Part shown: one piece after another, positions 1-8,254 of the stretch
Layout: every line of letters begins with the position of its first letter
Numbering within the stretch: position 1 is the first letter of the stretch
Origin: Mesorhizobium liriopis
GTDB taxonomy: Bacteria; Pseudomonadota; Alphaproteobacteria; Rhizobiales; Rhizobiaceae
Length of the DNA stretch: 64,000 nucleotides
NCBI RefSeq assembly: GCF_024053505.1
Contig: NZ_JAMXQS010000003.1
Location: forward strand, 310,001-374,000
Direction of reading: 5' to 3'
Position numbers and translations under genes: made by a program
The notes under the pieces: generated by a model
Seen by the model: the letters and a program-made list of their open reading frames with translations, nothing else
What the model was told of the DNA's origin: nothing
Database searches by the model: none

Positions 1-240
1 AGGGCCAGAAAGACGATGTCCAAACCGGTGCCTCCGGGTAGCGGCGGCATGAGGCCGGCGCGCGAAAGGAAATTGGACCGAACGGCGCGAGGGAGCCCTC
101 AGCCTGGATAGGCACGGGCGCGGCAAGGCCGTTCGGTGAAGGAGAAAATGGTCCGGAGGCCCATCAAGGATCGAGAGGGCGGGCCGGGCGGAGATATAAG
201 GATTTTATAAAGGCCGACGGTTCTGCGGCGGCACCGGCCG
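1..240. other. left edge, no gene recognised
   Basis: I see no convincing coding region. Open frames here are short, Arg-rich and without family resemblance, which is typical of chance frames in GC-rich DNA. The stretch lies downstream of the minus-strand gene ending at 241. A gene cut by the left edge cannot be excluded. Confidence 0.4.
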
Positions 241-504
241 TCAGGCAGCGTGCTGTGCCGGTTTCGCGCGGTCTGCGACCGGACGCAACGCCGCCTCGAT
301 CTCGTCCACCGGGGCACACCATACGGCGCCCGGCTGATAGTCGCTTTCGACCATGGCGAAATGCACGGCGGCCTGCTGGCTCACGAAAAGGCCACCGACG
401 CGATTCTGCCTGTCCACCACCGTCCAGCGCCCGGTGCGATCGCGCCCAACCTTGAAGCGGCACAGGGCTTCGGAACCGGCAAGAGTTTCTATGGCTCGTC
501 CCAT
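241..504 (-). CDS. small hypothetical protein, 87 aa
   Basis: An 87-residue soluble protein that I do not recognise. It has a compact pattern with a basic patch (KVGRDRTGRWTVVDRQNR) followed by an alternating hydrophobic segment (GGLFVSQQAAVHFAMVES), no signal peptide and no membrane span. I chose the ATG at 504 because a GGAG lies seven bases upstream and the start falls 11 bp after the stop of the preceding small gene at 516. A longer in-frame reading to 750 would overlap that neighbour and is low-complexity. The two small genes probably share a transcript. The strand and start are fairly well supported; the function is unknown. Confidence 0.55.
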   Translation of the reverse strand: MGRAIETLAGSEALCRFKVGRDRTGRWTVVDRQNRVGGLFVSQQAAVHFAMVESDYQPGAVWCAPVDEIEAALRPVADRAKPAQHAA

Positions 505-515
505 CACCGTTCTCC

Positions 516-665
516 TCAAGCCGCGACGAAGGCCCAGACGAGGCCGAGGATGAGCGCGTAGAGCAGGCTTAAGGCCAGGATCAGCCTTGCGCCCGGCATC
601 GCCACATGTGGTGCGCGGGCCGCAGCGCCAAACTTCGCTTCGAAGATCGGAAAACCGCGAGTCAT
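516..665 (-). CDS. small single-pass membrane protein, 49 aa
   Basis: A 49-residue protein whose C-terminal half is one clear hydrophobic segment (about residues 27-48, with LILALSLLYALILGLVWAFV), preceded by a short basic N-terminus, so probably an inner-membrane miniprotein. The ATG at 665 has a GGAAAG about nine bases upstream. Its TGA is followed 11 bp later by the start of the 87-residue gene, which suggests a two-gene operon. A longer frame to 716 exists but adds only low-complexity residues. No family recognised. Confidence 0.5.
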   Translation of the reverse strand: MTRGFPIFEAKFGAAARAPHVAMPGARLILALSLLYALILGLVWAFVAA

Positions 666-693
666 TTTTGGGATCTTTCCATTGATTTCGCTG

Positions 694-725
694 TGTCGGC
701 CAGGGCTCGAAGCCATCGGCCGACA
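694..725. repeat. stem-loop upstream of the two small genes
   Basis: Outer arms TGTCGGCC and GGCCGACA are perfect reverse complements, and a nested GGCT/AGCC pair closes a three-base loop. It lies about 30 bp upstream of the ATG at 665, so it could fold in the 5' untranslated region of the minus-strand transcript. No T-run follows on either strand, so it is not an obvious terminator. Confidence 0.4.
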
Positions 726-868
726 GCGGGAAATCTATGAGGCTCCGCATAGGAACTCGATCCGCGTGGCGAGCTTAAGATATCAAAACGGCATAAAGGC
801 CGGCCGGAGCATGCGCTCGCGAAGGTGTCATGCCGCAGTGCGGGAACGAGCGGCCGGGCTTTGCTCTT

Positions 869-889
869 TCCATCCTAACAAATGATGGA
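869..889. promoter_or_regulatory. inverted repeat TCCATC-N9-GATGGA, possible operator
   Basis: Two perfect six-base arms are separated by nine bases, in the 283-bp divergent region between the small minus-strand genes and the GH15 gene. The spacing suits a dimeric regulator, but no regulator is encoded nearby and the match could be chance. The rest of 666-948 shows nothing else I can name. Confidence 0.25.
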
Positions 890-948
890 ATCGAGCCGAT
901 GAAGCCCTGCCCGCCCCTGCCTTCGCAAAAACTGTCGGGGCCACTGTC

Positions 949-2778
949 ATGATCGCCTTCCGTTCATGGATCGGCGGAGCCGGGGGAGAGCAGCAGAGCT
1001 TGAACAGCACGCAACGCAACAACGGCTTTCTGCCGCTCGAAGCCTACGCGGCGCTCGGCAATGGCCGCACCGTGGCTCTGTCGGGTGCGGATGGCTCGAT
1101 CGACTGGTGGTGCGTGCCTTCCATGGACGCGCCGCCGCTGTTCGACAGGCTCGTCTCGCCCGACGAAGGCGGCTGCTTCGTGGTGGCGCCCGACGCACCT
1201 TTCACGGCTGAGCAGCGCTATCGCGAGGACAGCAATGTCCATGAAACGGTGTTCACCACCGATGAGGGCAAGGCGGTTCTGGTGGAATCGCTCAACAGCG
1301 GCCCGGCCGGGCGCCTGCCCTGGGAGGAACTGGCACGCCGCGTGGAGGGCATCGAAGGCACGGTGCGCTTCCGTTTCGAGGTGCGGTTCGGCACGGCCGC
1401 CGATACCGTGTCGCCCTATCTCAGCCATTCCGCCAACGGCATCATCTTCCACGCGGGCCGCGTGCTCGGCATGATTCTGACAAGCGACGGTATCTCGCGC
1501 GAAGTGGAGGAGGACCAGCACTTCGCGGGCTCGTTCACGGTCTCGGCCGGCACGCGCGAGGTGGTCGCCATCGTGGCCGGACGCGACGAGCCGCTGGTGA
1601 TTCCGGATATCGCGGTCATCGACGACCGCATCGACGTGTCCGACCGCGAATGGCGGGAGTGGTCCGACGCGGTTTCCTACCAAGGGCCGCACAAGGCGCA
1701 TGTGCGTCGCTCCGCGCTGGCGTTGAAGCTTCTGCTCTACTCGCCGAGCGGTGCCATCGCCGCGGCGGCCACCACATCGCTGCCGGAAGGGGCCGGGGCG
1801 GGCAAGAATTACGACTACCGCTTCGCCTGGGTGCGCGATGCGGGCTACACGATCAAGGCCTTCCTACGCATCGGCGCGGAAGCGGAAGCCAAGGCGGCTC
1901 TCACCTGGCTGATCGAACAGCTCGTCCACAACAAGACCAGGGTCTGCTACCGCCTCGAAGGCGGACCGGTGCCCGAGGTGAGCGAGATCGACCTGCCCGG
2001 CTATCGCGGCGAGAAGCCGGTGCGCCGCGGCAATGACGCGGCCATCCAGCACCAGCACGGCATCTATGGCGATATTTTCGAAACCGTCGCGGGCTTCGTT
2101 GCAGCCGGCAACATCCTCGACAACCAGAGCGCGATGCTCTTGGCCGAACTTGCCGATGAGTGCGCCGACTGCTGGCGGCAAAAGGATTCAGGCATCTGGG
2201 AACTGCCCGAAAAGCGGCACTTCACCATGTCCAAGATCTCGTGCTGGCAGGCGCTCGCGCGCGCCGTCGAACTGGCCGAGGGCAGGCATATCCCCGACAA
2301 CTGCCGCGAGCGCTGGGAACGCGAGCGGGACCGCATCCTGGAATGGGTGGAAGACCATTGCTGGTCGGAAGAGCGGCAGGCCTACCTCGCTTATCCCGGC
2401 GCGGACGGCTTGGATGCCTCGGTCGCGCTCGCGGTGCGCTTCGGCTTCGACGGGCGCGACAAGCTCGAAAAGACGATCCGCGCGATCGACAAAGAGCTGA
2501 AAAGCGGGCCGTTGCACTACCGCTACACGGGCATGGACAAGCAGGAGCACTGTTTCCTTGCCTGCTCGTTCTGGATGGCGGAAGCCAAGGCGCTTCTTGG
2601 GCATCGCGAAGAGGCGGAAAAGGATTTCCAGGCGGTGCTGGACCTGATCGACCGGAGTTCGGGGGTTTACAGCGAGATGGCGGAGGCGAAAACCGGTGCG
2701 TTCTGGGGAAACATGCCGCAGGGCCTGACGCATCTGGCACTGATCGGGGCGGCTTCGACCTTGGCGGATGGAGAGTAG
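949..2778 (+). CDS. glycoside hydrolase family 15 protein (glucoamylase/trehalase-like)
   Basis: A cytoplasmic enzyme expected to hydrolyse alpha-glucosidic bonds (glucoamylase, dextranase or trehalase type); the substrate cannot be told from sequence. It has the N-terminal trehalase-like domain (LPLEAYAALGNGRTVAL, DGSIDWWC) followed by the (alpha/alpha)6 catalytic domain. Family landmarks are YRFAWVRDAGYT, GIWELPEKRHFTMSKISCW with probable general acid E418, EHCFLACSFWMAEA, and YSEMAEAKTG with probable catalytic base E576, then GNMPQGLTHLALI. At 609 residues it is full length for the family, and no signal peptide is present. The ATG at 949 lacks a clear ribosome site. An in-frame TTG at 1000 sits about nine bases after GGGGGAG and would remove 17 non-conserved residues, so it may be the true start. 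The gene stands alone and is convergent with the dehydrogenase at 2986. Confidence 0.9.
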   Translation: MIAFRSWIGGAGGEQQSLNSTQRNNGFLPLEAYAALGNGRTVALSGADGSIDWWCVPSMDAPPLFDRLVSPDEGGCFVVAPDAPFTAEQRYREDSNVHETVFTTDEGKAVLVESLNSGPAGRLPWEELARRVEGIEGTVRFRFEVRFGTAADTVSPYLSHSANGIIFHAGRVLGMILTSDGISREVEEDQHFAGSFTVSAGTREVVAIVAGRDEPLVIPDIAVIDDRIDVSDREWREWSDAVSYQGPHKAHVRRSALALKLLLYSPSGAIAAAATTSLPEGAGAGKNYDYRFAWVRDAGYTIKAFLRIGAEAEAKAALTWLIEQLVHNKTRVCYRLEGGPVPEVSEIDLPGYRGEKPVRRGNDAAIQHQHGIYGDIFETVAGFVAAGNILDNQSAMLLAELADECADCWRQKDSGIWELPEKRHFTMSKISCWQALARAVELAEGRHIPDNCRERWERERDRILEWVEDHCWSEERQAYLAYPGADGLDASVALAVRFGFDGRDKLEKTIRAIDKELKSGPLHYRYTGMDKQEHCFLACSFWMAEAKALLGHREEAEKDFQAVLDLIDRSSGVYSEMAEAKTGAFWGNMPQGLTHLALIGAASTLADGE

Positions 2779-2814
2779 GGCTTGGGGCGTGAGTCAGGCG
2801 AGGAGGTTACTCCC

Positions 2815-2936
2815 ACGTCTTACCCCTCCCCACAGGTGGGAGGGGGACGTGAGCGCCGAGTTCCGCTTCCGCGCTCACGCCTGGCTCAACAAGAGGGGTG
2901 CAACGCCGATCTCCTCCCTCCCCTTGTGCGGAGGGA
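2815..2936. repeat. two GC-rich inverted repeats between convergent genes
   Basis: The first element (2815-2850) pairs ACGTC..CCCCTCCC with GGGAGGGGGACGT around a short loop. The second (2915-2936) pairs TCCCTCC with GGAGGGA. Together they fill much of the gap between the GH15 stop and the dehydrogenase stop. C-rich palindromes of this look are common intergenic repeats in rhizobial genomes. Here they could also act as a bidirectional transcription end, although no U-run is present. Confidence 0.5.
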
Positions 2937-2985
2937 TAAAGGGTGGAGTGGCGGTGCCGCTTCACTGGGCTTTCGAAGGGAACTT

Positions 2986-4134
2986 TCAATCCCCCGTCGG
3001 CCCACTCGCATTCACCTCTTTCCCTGGCTTCACCGGCGAAAGCGTCTGTTCCTGCGCGTCCGGGTCGATCCGCTGCGTGCGCACGAAAGGCTCCAGCTTC
3101 ACCGGCCCCTTGGTTTCCGCGGCCCGTACGATGCCTTCGATCACGCGCAGGTCCGCCAGGCCTTCTTCCGCGTTCGGCTCGGGCTCCTTGTCGTTCAGGA
3201 TGCAGTCCGAGAAATAGCGCATCTCGCCGCCGAACTGGTCGGTCGCCTTGAAGCTCTCATGGGTCTTCTTTTCGCCCACTGTGCGGTTCTGTTCGAGCGG
3301 CGTACCGAAGCCGTAGGCAGGGCTCATATGGATGCTGCCCTCGGTGCCCGCCACGATGTAGCTGTCCACGGAGTTTGCGAAATAGGAAACCGTGAAGCTC
3401 GCCAGCCGGTCACCCGGCATCCGCAAGACCACGGCCCAGGTATCGTCGATGTCCATGCCGGAATCCGGCTGGCGCGTCGCGACCGCCGAGACCACCTCTT
3501 CCGGCTCGGTTCCGAAAAGATAGCGGATGGCATTGATCGGATACGGGCCCATGTCGAACAAGGGTCCCGCTTCGATGCCGCTCGTGGCGCGATGGTTCTT
3601 CGGATCGACCTTCTGCGTGAAGCAGGAGGTGAAGGCCACGATCCGCCCCAGTTCGCCCGCGCGGATGCGCTTGATGGCGTCGAGCGTGGCCGGCTCGAAA
3701 TGCAGGCGATAGGCGACCATCAGCTTGGCGGAGGAAACCTTCGCCGCTTCGGCGATCTCCTGCGATTTCTCGGTCGAGATCTCGAGGGGCTTTTCGCACA
3801 GCACATGGATGCCGGCCTGAAGTGCGGGGATCGCGAACTCGGCGTGCCGCCAGTTGGGCGTGCCGAGATAGACCGCATCGATCAGGCCGGATTTGAGCAG
3901 ATCGTCGAACTGCTCGTAGCTGTAGGCGTGCTCGACGCCATACTGCTTGGCCAGTTCCTTGGCCTTTTCCGGGTCGCCGGTGACGATCGCGGTCAGCTCC
4001 GAATTGCCGGTGTGCTTGATGCCCGGCATCATCGCCTGCTGCGTGATGTCGCCGGCACCGACCACGGCATAGCGCACTTTCTTGTCCGAGCTCAGCCCGA
4101 GGGCGGATGCGATGCTCATTGTCTGATGTCCCAT
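2986..4134 (-). CDS. Gfo/Idh/MocA family NAD(P)-dependent oxidoreductase
   Basis: A sugar or cyclitol dehydrogenase of the glucose-fructose oxidoreductase / inositol dehydrogenase family. The N-terminal Rossmann fold begins VRYAVVGAGDITQQ. The family's CEKP motif (HVLCEKPLEIST) follows the second Rossmann half, and the C-terminal alpha/beta domain contains the substrate-side segment GPLFDMGPYPINAIRYLFG. Length (382 aa) is typical. The start may be the ATG at 4134 or the one at 4119 (MSIASALG), which has GGGAC upstream. There is no Sec or Tat signal, so it is cytoplasmic. It is the last gene of a minus-strand run after the phosphatase (68-bp gap) and the ROK kinase, which suggests shared work on a polyol or hexose. 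The substrate is not determinable. Confidence 0.88.
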   Translation of the reverse strand: MGHQTMSIASALGLSSDKKVRYAVVGAGDITQQAMMPGIKHTGNSELTAIVTGDPEKAKELAKQYGVEHAYSYEQFDDLLKSGLIDAVYLGTPNWRHAEFAIPALQAGIHVLCEKPLEISTEKSQEIAEAAKVSSAKLMVAYRLHFEPATLDAIKRIRAGELGRIVAFTSCFTQKVDPKNHRATSGIEAGPLFDMGPYPINAIRYLFGTEPEEVVSAVATRQPDSGMDIDDTWAVVLRMPGDRLASFTVSYFANSVDSYIVAGTEGSIHMSPAYGFGTPLEQNRTVGEKKTHESFKATDQFGGEMRYFSDCILNDKEPEPNAEEGLADLRVIEGIVRAAETKGPVKLEPFVRTQRIDPDAQEQTLSPVKPGKEVNASGPTGD

Positions 4135-4202
4135 GCTTTCGATTGCCGCGCCTCAACCGGCAGCGGCGGCATGGGTTGCATGAAGCAAGGCTTTGTGACG
4201 CC

Positions 4203-4991
4203 TCAGCCCTTCAGCACACGATGGAGTTCGTCGAAGACGGCAGGGCCGCCGGCAACCAGCCAATTGCCTTTGTGGAGCGCATCGCCCGCCAGAAAGTCGT
4301 TGGTTCGGAGGCCCGCGGCGCGGATCACGCCGATGGCACCCAGACAATCCCAGGAATTGATGTGGGGTTCGATGTAGCCGATCAGCCGCCCTGCCGCGAC
4401 GTAGCAGAGCGAAAGCGCGCCGGAGCCGTCTCGGTAGAAGGTGCCGTCGGCGCCAAGCAGCCGCTCGAAGACGGGCGCCACATCGGCATGGCTGACGCGC
4501 GGCGAATAGCCGAAACCGGTGATGCCCTGGTTCAGCGCGTTCGCGTCATTGCGCTCGACGGGTTCGTTGTTGAGCGTCGCCGGAAAGCCCTCGCCGCCTG
4601 CGAAAAGCTCGTCGCGCGCGGGCGCGAAGACCATCCCGAATCTAACCTCGCCATCGCGCATGAAGGCAATCGACACGCACCAGCTCGACATGCCGCAGAT
4701 GAAGGGCTGGGTGCCGTCGATCGGGTCGACCACCCATATGCCCTGTCCGGGCTCGTAATCGCTGATGCCGGTTTCCTCGCCCAGAAAAGCATCATCGGGC
4801 CATGCGGCTTCGAGCCGGCGACGGATCAGCAGCTCGGTTTCCAGATCGGCCTCGCTGGCCAGATCCTGCATGCCCTTGCTTTTGACGGTCAGCGCATTTC
4901 GTTTCCGGAAATAGCCCAACGCCAGCGCGCCCGCCTCGCGAATGAGGTCGAGCGCGAACCCGAAGCGCGCGTCGAGATCGGAACTGCTCAT
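4203..4991 (-). CDS. inositol monophosphatase family protein
   Basis: A Mg-dependent sugar-phosphate phosphatase of the IMPase/HisN/FBPase superfamily. Metal-binding signatures are in order: GEETG, then WVVDPIDGTQPFI (family W-DP-DGT-NF, with Gln replacing the usual Asn or Thr), and near the C-terminus NSWDCLGAIGVIRAAG, the WD-aa--li--aG motif. At 262 aa it has normal length. Possible roles are inositol-1-phosphatase, histidinol-phosphatase or another sugar phosphatase; adjacency to a dehydrogenase and a ROK kinase favours sugar or inositol metabolism. Its ATG overlaps the TGA of the ROK gene by four bases (ATGA), so the two are translationally coupled. Confidence 0.88.
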   Translation of the reverse strand: MSSSDLDARFGFALDLIREAGALALGYFRKRNALTVKSKGMQDLASEADLETELLIRRRLEAAWPDDAFLGEETGISDYEPGQGIWVVDPIDGTQPFICGMSSWCVSIAFMRDGEVRFGMVFAPARDELFAGGEGFPATLNNEPVERNDANALNQGITGFGYSPRVSHADVAPVFERLLGADGTFYRDGSGALSLCYVAAGRLIGYIEPHINSWDCLGAIGVIRAAGLRTNDFLAGDALHKGNWLVAGGPAVFDELHRVLKG

Positions 4992-5896
4992 GCTCGATAT
5001 GATTCCTTCCAGAGCCAGGCGGCACCACGGACGCCACTCGCATCGCCGTGTTTCGCCCGCTTGATGGGCGTGTGAAAAACGGTCGAGAAGATACGGCCTG
5101 CCAGAACTTGCGGCAGGTCTTCGTAGAGCTCATCCACATTCGACATGCCACCGCCCATCACGAAGACGTCCGGGTCGAGCGTGTTGACTACGGTCGCAAG
5201 CCCGCGTGCCACACGATCCACATAGCGCTCCCACAAAAGTCCCGCGAGGCGATCGCCCGCGCGCTTCTTGGCGACGATATCGCGTGCCTTCAGCTCCTCG
5301 CCGGTATGCGCAAGATATTCCGCCTCGAAGGCGCGGCCCGAAACCCAGGTTTCCATGCAGCCATGCCGTCCGCAATAGCAGGCGCGGCCCGGAACCTCGG
5401 TGGAGTTCGGAAAAGGCAGGGGGTTGTGCCCCCACTCGCCGCCGCTGTTGTTGGGTCCATGGTGGGCACGTCCGCCGATCGCTATGCCGGCGCCCGCGCC
5501 CGATCCCAGGATGACCGCGAAAACCACATTGTGGCCGACCCCCGCCCCGTCCACCGCTTCGGAGGCGGCGAAACAGTCGGCGTCGTTCTCGACCCGCAAT
5601 TCGCGTCCCAGCGCATCCTGCAGATCCTCTTCCACTGGGCGTCCGAGAAGCCATGTCGAACTTGCGCCCTTGCCGATGCGGCTTTGCGGCTCGAGCGAGC
5701 CGGGAATTCCGATGCCGACCGAACCCTGCCGGCCCGTGTCGCGCTCGATGCGCTCGATCATCCGGCGGATCGCGGCGATGCAGCCGAAATAATCGTGCCG
5801 CGGCGTATCCTCACGCAGGCGCAGAAGCTCGCGCCCATCGGCCTCCATCGCGACACCCTCGATCTTGGTGCCGCCCCAGTCGATGCCGATCAACAT
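4988..5896 (-). CDS. ROK family sugar kinase
   Basis: An ATP-dependent hexose kinase (fructokinase or glucokinase type). The N-terminal phosphate-binding motif is IGIDWGGTKIEG. The substrate-site region contains VENDADCFAASEA and GSGAGAGIAIGG, and GGEWGHNPLPF carries the conserved ExGH glutamate and histidine. The ROK zinc signature CYCGRHGCMETWVSG is intact. Its 302 residues match the family. No DNA-binding domain precedes the kinase, so it is an enzyme and not a NagC-type repressor. It is the first gene of the three-gene minus-strand set with the phosphatase and dehydrogenase; the 182-bp gap up to 6079 could carry its promoter, though I see no clear boxes. The exact hexose is unknown; fructose and manno-sugars are common for this length class. 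Confidence 0.9.
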   Translation of the reverse strand: MLIGIDWGGTKIEGVAMEADGRELLRLREDTPRHDYFGCIAAIRRMIERIERDTGRQGSVGIGIPGSLEPQSRIGKGASSTWLLGRPVEEDLQDALGRELRVENDADCFAASEAVDGAGVGHNVVFAVILGSGAGAGIAIGGRAHHGPNNSGGEWGHNPLPFPNSTEVPGRACYCGRHGCMETWVSGRAFEAEYLAHTGEELKARDIVAKKRAGDRLAGLLWERYVDRVARGLATVVNTLDPDVFVMGGGMSNVDELYEDLPQVLAGRIFSTVFHTPIKRAKHGDASGVRGAAWLWKESYRA

Positions 5897-6078
5897 GGCG
5901 AACGGCGCCTCGCCCCGCAGGCCATCGCTTCGTTCCGCTCCGATGATGTTTCAGGCTCTGCACCCAACGCCGCCCTCCCCAGCCGCATTTCCTCGAAGTG
6001 ATTATGAGCAGCCCGAACGCCAATGGGCAACAGCTGGTCGGGAAGCCGAGGCAACGGCGAACATGAAACGAAGCGGGA

Positions 6079-7467
6079 TCAGGCCGAGCGGTTGCCTTGC
6101 GCCAGCGCACCCACCAAGCGCTTCGCCAAGGCCTCACACTGGACGCGGATATCGGGAATGGCGTCGATTTCGAGAAACGCGCCGCGTGTCAGCGGGCCGA
6201 CCGCAAAAATGCGGTCGGATGCCTGTCCGTCCTTGTCGATCACGGCGCAGGCTTCGGACACATCGAGACCGATGCGCAACAGGTCGGGCCGCCCAGTGCC
6301 CGAGGCGATCATCGACCGGATCAGGGGATTGGTGCCTTGCGACAGGTCGCTGACGATGCCACCGCAATCATAGACGCGGGCGACATTTGCCGTCTCGCTC
6401 CGCCCGCTGTGGCGATGCTGGAAGCGCACGCGCCATCCCCCCTCTCCGTCCGGCTCGACCTCACGCACGCGCGCAGCGACCACGCGCAACGCGCCGTCAT
6501 CGACGGCCGCGAAGATGCGCTCACGGATTTCAGGCGCCATGCGGTGGCGGTGCACGTCCCACCAGGGCTTGGTGTGCTCGAAGAAGCGGCGCTTGGCGGA
6601 GGCCGGCCAGTTGCGCCAGATCTCCTGGTTGAAGGGGCGCAAGCCGTCCACCACGTCGCGCCAATCCCCGCCGCGCCGCTCGACGTCGCGGATCAGCCCG
6701 CGGAACCAGTGGACGAAGTAGGTAAGATCGGTGCCGAGTGGTATGTCGGCGCGGTCGAGCTTGATCGGCGCATGGCCCTGATGGCCCATCGGCATCAGCC
6801 CGCGCCGTGAGAGAGCAATGACCGGCCCTTTCTGGCCGCGACGCGCGAGCGACAGCCAGGCATCCGCCATGCTGAGACCCGTGCCGAGGATCATCACCGG
6901 CAATGCGGGGTCGAGCGGCGTGTCCTCCTTGGAGCCGAGCTTCACCGCATAAGGCCGGCTCGAAGAAGCCGCTTCCTCGTGTCCGGTGGCAAGCACCGCC
7001 GCGTCGGCACGCAGCGTGTTGCCATCGGTCAAACGGATTTCGACGCCCAAAGGCTTCGGCACGACCGATAAGGCCGTCTCGTGAACGATGCGCAAGCGTC
7101 CGGGCGCGGCGCGCAGGGTCTCACCGACATAGTCGCCGTAAAGGCCGCGCGGCGCATAGAAATGGTCGAAATCCTCCTGGCGGATCGATTTGCGCTTGAG
7201 CCAATCGGCGAAATGGCTCGGTTCGCCTGCGAAGATGCTCATGTTCGAGGCGCGCACGTTCAGCCGGTGGTCGGGCTCAGACGTCGAATAGGCGATGCCC
7301 CGCCCCGGTTCCGCGCGCTTTTCGATCAGCACGACTTCACAGCCGGCACGCATGGCCTGAATCGCGAGAATGGCACCACTTGCGCCACCGCCGACGATCG
7401 CAAGGGTCCGAGCAGGGGCTCGATCTTGGCCAGTCGTCATGGCTTGCTCCCTGGCAGAAAAGGACAT
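6079..7467 (-). CDS. FAD/NAD(P)-binding protein (YdhS-like)
   Basis: A flavoprotein with an N-terminal dinucleotide fold (ALAIVGGGASGAILA-type start, ending the strand with VVLIEKR) and a second GxGxS site (VMILGTGLSMADAWLSLARRG). This arrangement matches the FAD/NAD(P)-binding family that includes E. coli YdhS, whose reaction is not established. At 462 aa it is full length. An internal ATG nine codons later (MTTGQDRAP) is an alternative start. The initiation codon overlaps the stop of the Rrf2 gene (TGATG), so the two are translated from one message and probably belong to one physiological response, plausibly sulfur, redox or Fe-S status. The substrate is unknown. Confidence 0.8.
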   Translation of the reverse strand: MSFSAREQAMTTGQDRAPARTLAIVGGGASGAILAIQAMRAGCEVVLIEKRAEPGRGIAYSTSEPDHRLNVRASNMSIFAGEPSHFADWLKRKSIRQEDFDHFYAPRGLYGDYVGETLRAAPGRLRIVHETALSVVPKPLGVEIRLTDGNTLRADAAVLATGHEEAASSSRPYAVKLGSKEDTPLDPALPVMILGTGLSMADAWLSLARRGQKGPVIALSRRGLMPMGHQGHAPIKLDRADIPLGTDLTYFVHWFRGLIRDVERRGGDWRDVVDGLRPFNQEIWRNWPASAKRRFFEHTKPWWDVHRHRMAPEIRERIFAAVDDGALRVVAARVREVEPDGEGGWRVRFQHRHSGRSETANVARVYDCGGIVSDLSQGTNPLIRSMIASGTGRPDLLRIGLDVSEACAVIDKDGQASDRIFAVGPLTRGAFLEIDAIPDIRVQCEALAKRLVGALAQGNRSA

Positions 7468-7931
7468 CAGTGCGCGGCAGCCTGGGCCACAAGCGCGTCG
7501 GGCGTTCCGAGTTCCGGCACTCCGGTGGCACGCATTTCGGCAAGCGTCTGGCGGTCGAGCACCTCGGCAATGGCGTTGCGCACGTCGAGCATCAGGTGGC
7601 GCACCTGGCAGGTCGCCTCATCGCAGTCGTCGCAGGGCTCGTATTGCGTGCGGCTGGCGCAGGGAAAGGGTGCGAGAGGACCATCGAGCACGCGCACCAC
7701 ATGGCCGACCTTGATCTCTTCCGCCGCGCGCGCGAGGCGATAGCCGCCGACCTTGCCCTTGCGGCTCTGCACGAAGCCGGCATTGCGCAATTCGCTGAGG
7801 ATCGCATCGAGAAATTTCTTGGGGATGCGGTTCTGGGCCGCGATCTCGCCCACGAAAGCGAGGTCGCCGGCGGGCAGGCCCGCCAGATGCACCATCGCCT
7901 TCAATCCGTATTTGCCTTTGCGCGTCAGCAC
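7467..7931 (-). CDS. Rrf2 family transcriptional regulator
   Basis: A winged-helix regulator. It opens LTRKGKYGLKAMVHLA with the recognition helix region IPKKFLDAILSELRNAGFVQSRKGKVGGYRLAR, characteristic of Rrf2/IscR proteins. After the helix-turn-helix comes a cysteine cluster, C-x8-C-x2-C-x4-C, likely to bind an Fe-S cluster or sense thiols; IscR has three cysteines with different spacing. It is 154 aa, normal for the family. The start is GTG at 7931. It is the first gene of a two-gene operon with the flavoprotein, and a palindrome at 7979-7997 sits about 50 bp upstream as a likely autoregulatory site. The sensed signal is not known. Confidence 0.88.
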   Translation of the reverse strand: MLTRKGKYGLKAMVHLAGLPAGDLAFVGEIAAQNRIPKKFLDAILSELRNAGFVQSRKGKVGGYRLARAAEEIKVGHVVRVLDGPLAPFPCASRTQYEPCDDCDEATCQVRHLMLDVRNAIAEVLDRQTLAEMRATGVPELGTPDALVAQAAAH

Positions 7932-7978
7932 ATGCCGGTTCCCGTTTCAGTCGAACTGATGCCGACTCCTGTTCTTAA

Positions 7979-7997
7979 TTCCACCAAACTAGTGGAA
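7979..7997. promoter_or_regulatory. palindrome TTCCAC-N7-GTGGAA, candidate Rrf2 operator
   Basis: Perfect six-base arms lie around a seven-base AT-rich centre, extendable to AATTCCAC / GTGGAAATT with one bulged base. It lies 48 bp upstream of the Rrf2 start codon and on the other side faces the small plus-strand gene at 8255. Rrf2 proteins bind dyads of this size, so autoregulation is a reasonable inference. The remainder of 7932-8254 (about 320 bp) contains no other gene I can support. Confidence 0.45.
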
Positions 7998-8254
7998 ATT
8001 TGCAAGCCGTTCAGGTGCGGCAATTGGAAAACCCGTTCAGACGCCAACGGCTGATTCATAACCCGGCGCCGGATTCGTCCATTGCGTGTTCGCGGCGGCG
8101 TTCTCCACAGGCTTGCGCGCCATCGGCGATCCGGGAAACGATTTTCTCCGCCGTAGGCCATGCCGTAGAACAAACATCCCAATGCCGCGAAAAAGTCGCA
8201 ATGGACAATGTCTATCAGTTTTATAGAGTTAAGGTCGATCACGGAGATTGGCCC

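Noticed and set aside
2782-4377. 531-codon plus-strand open frame
   Set aside because: Lies opposite the well-supported dehydrogenase gene and runs through the intergenic palindromes; no family resemblance.
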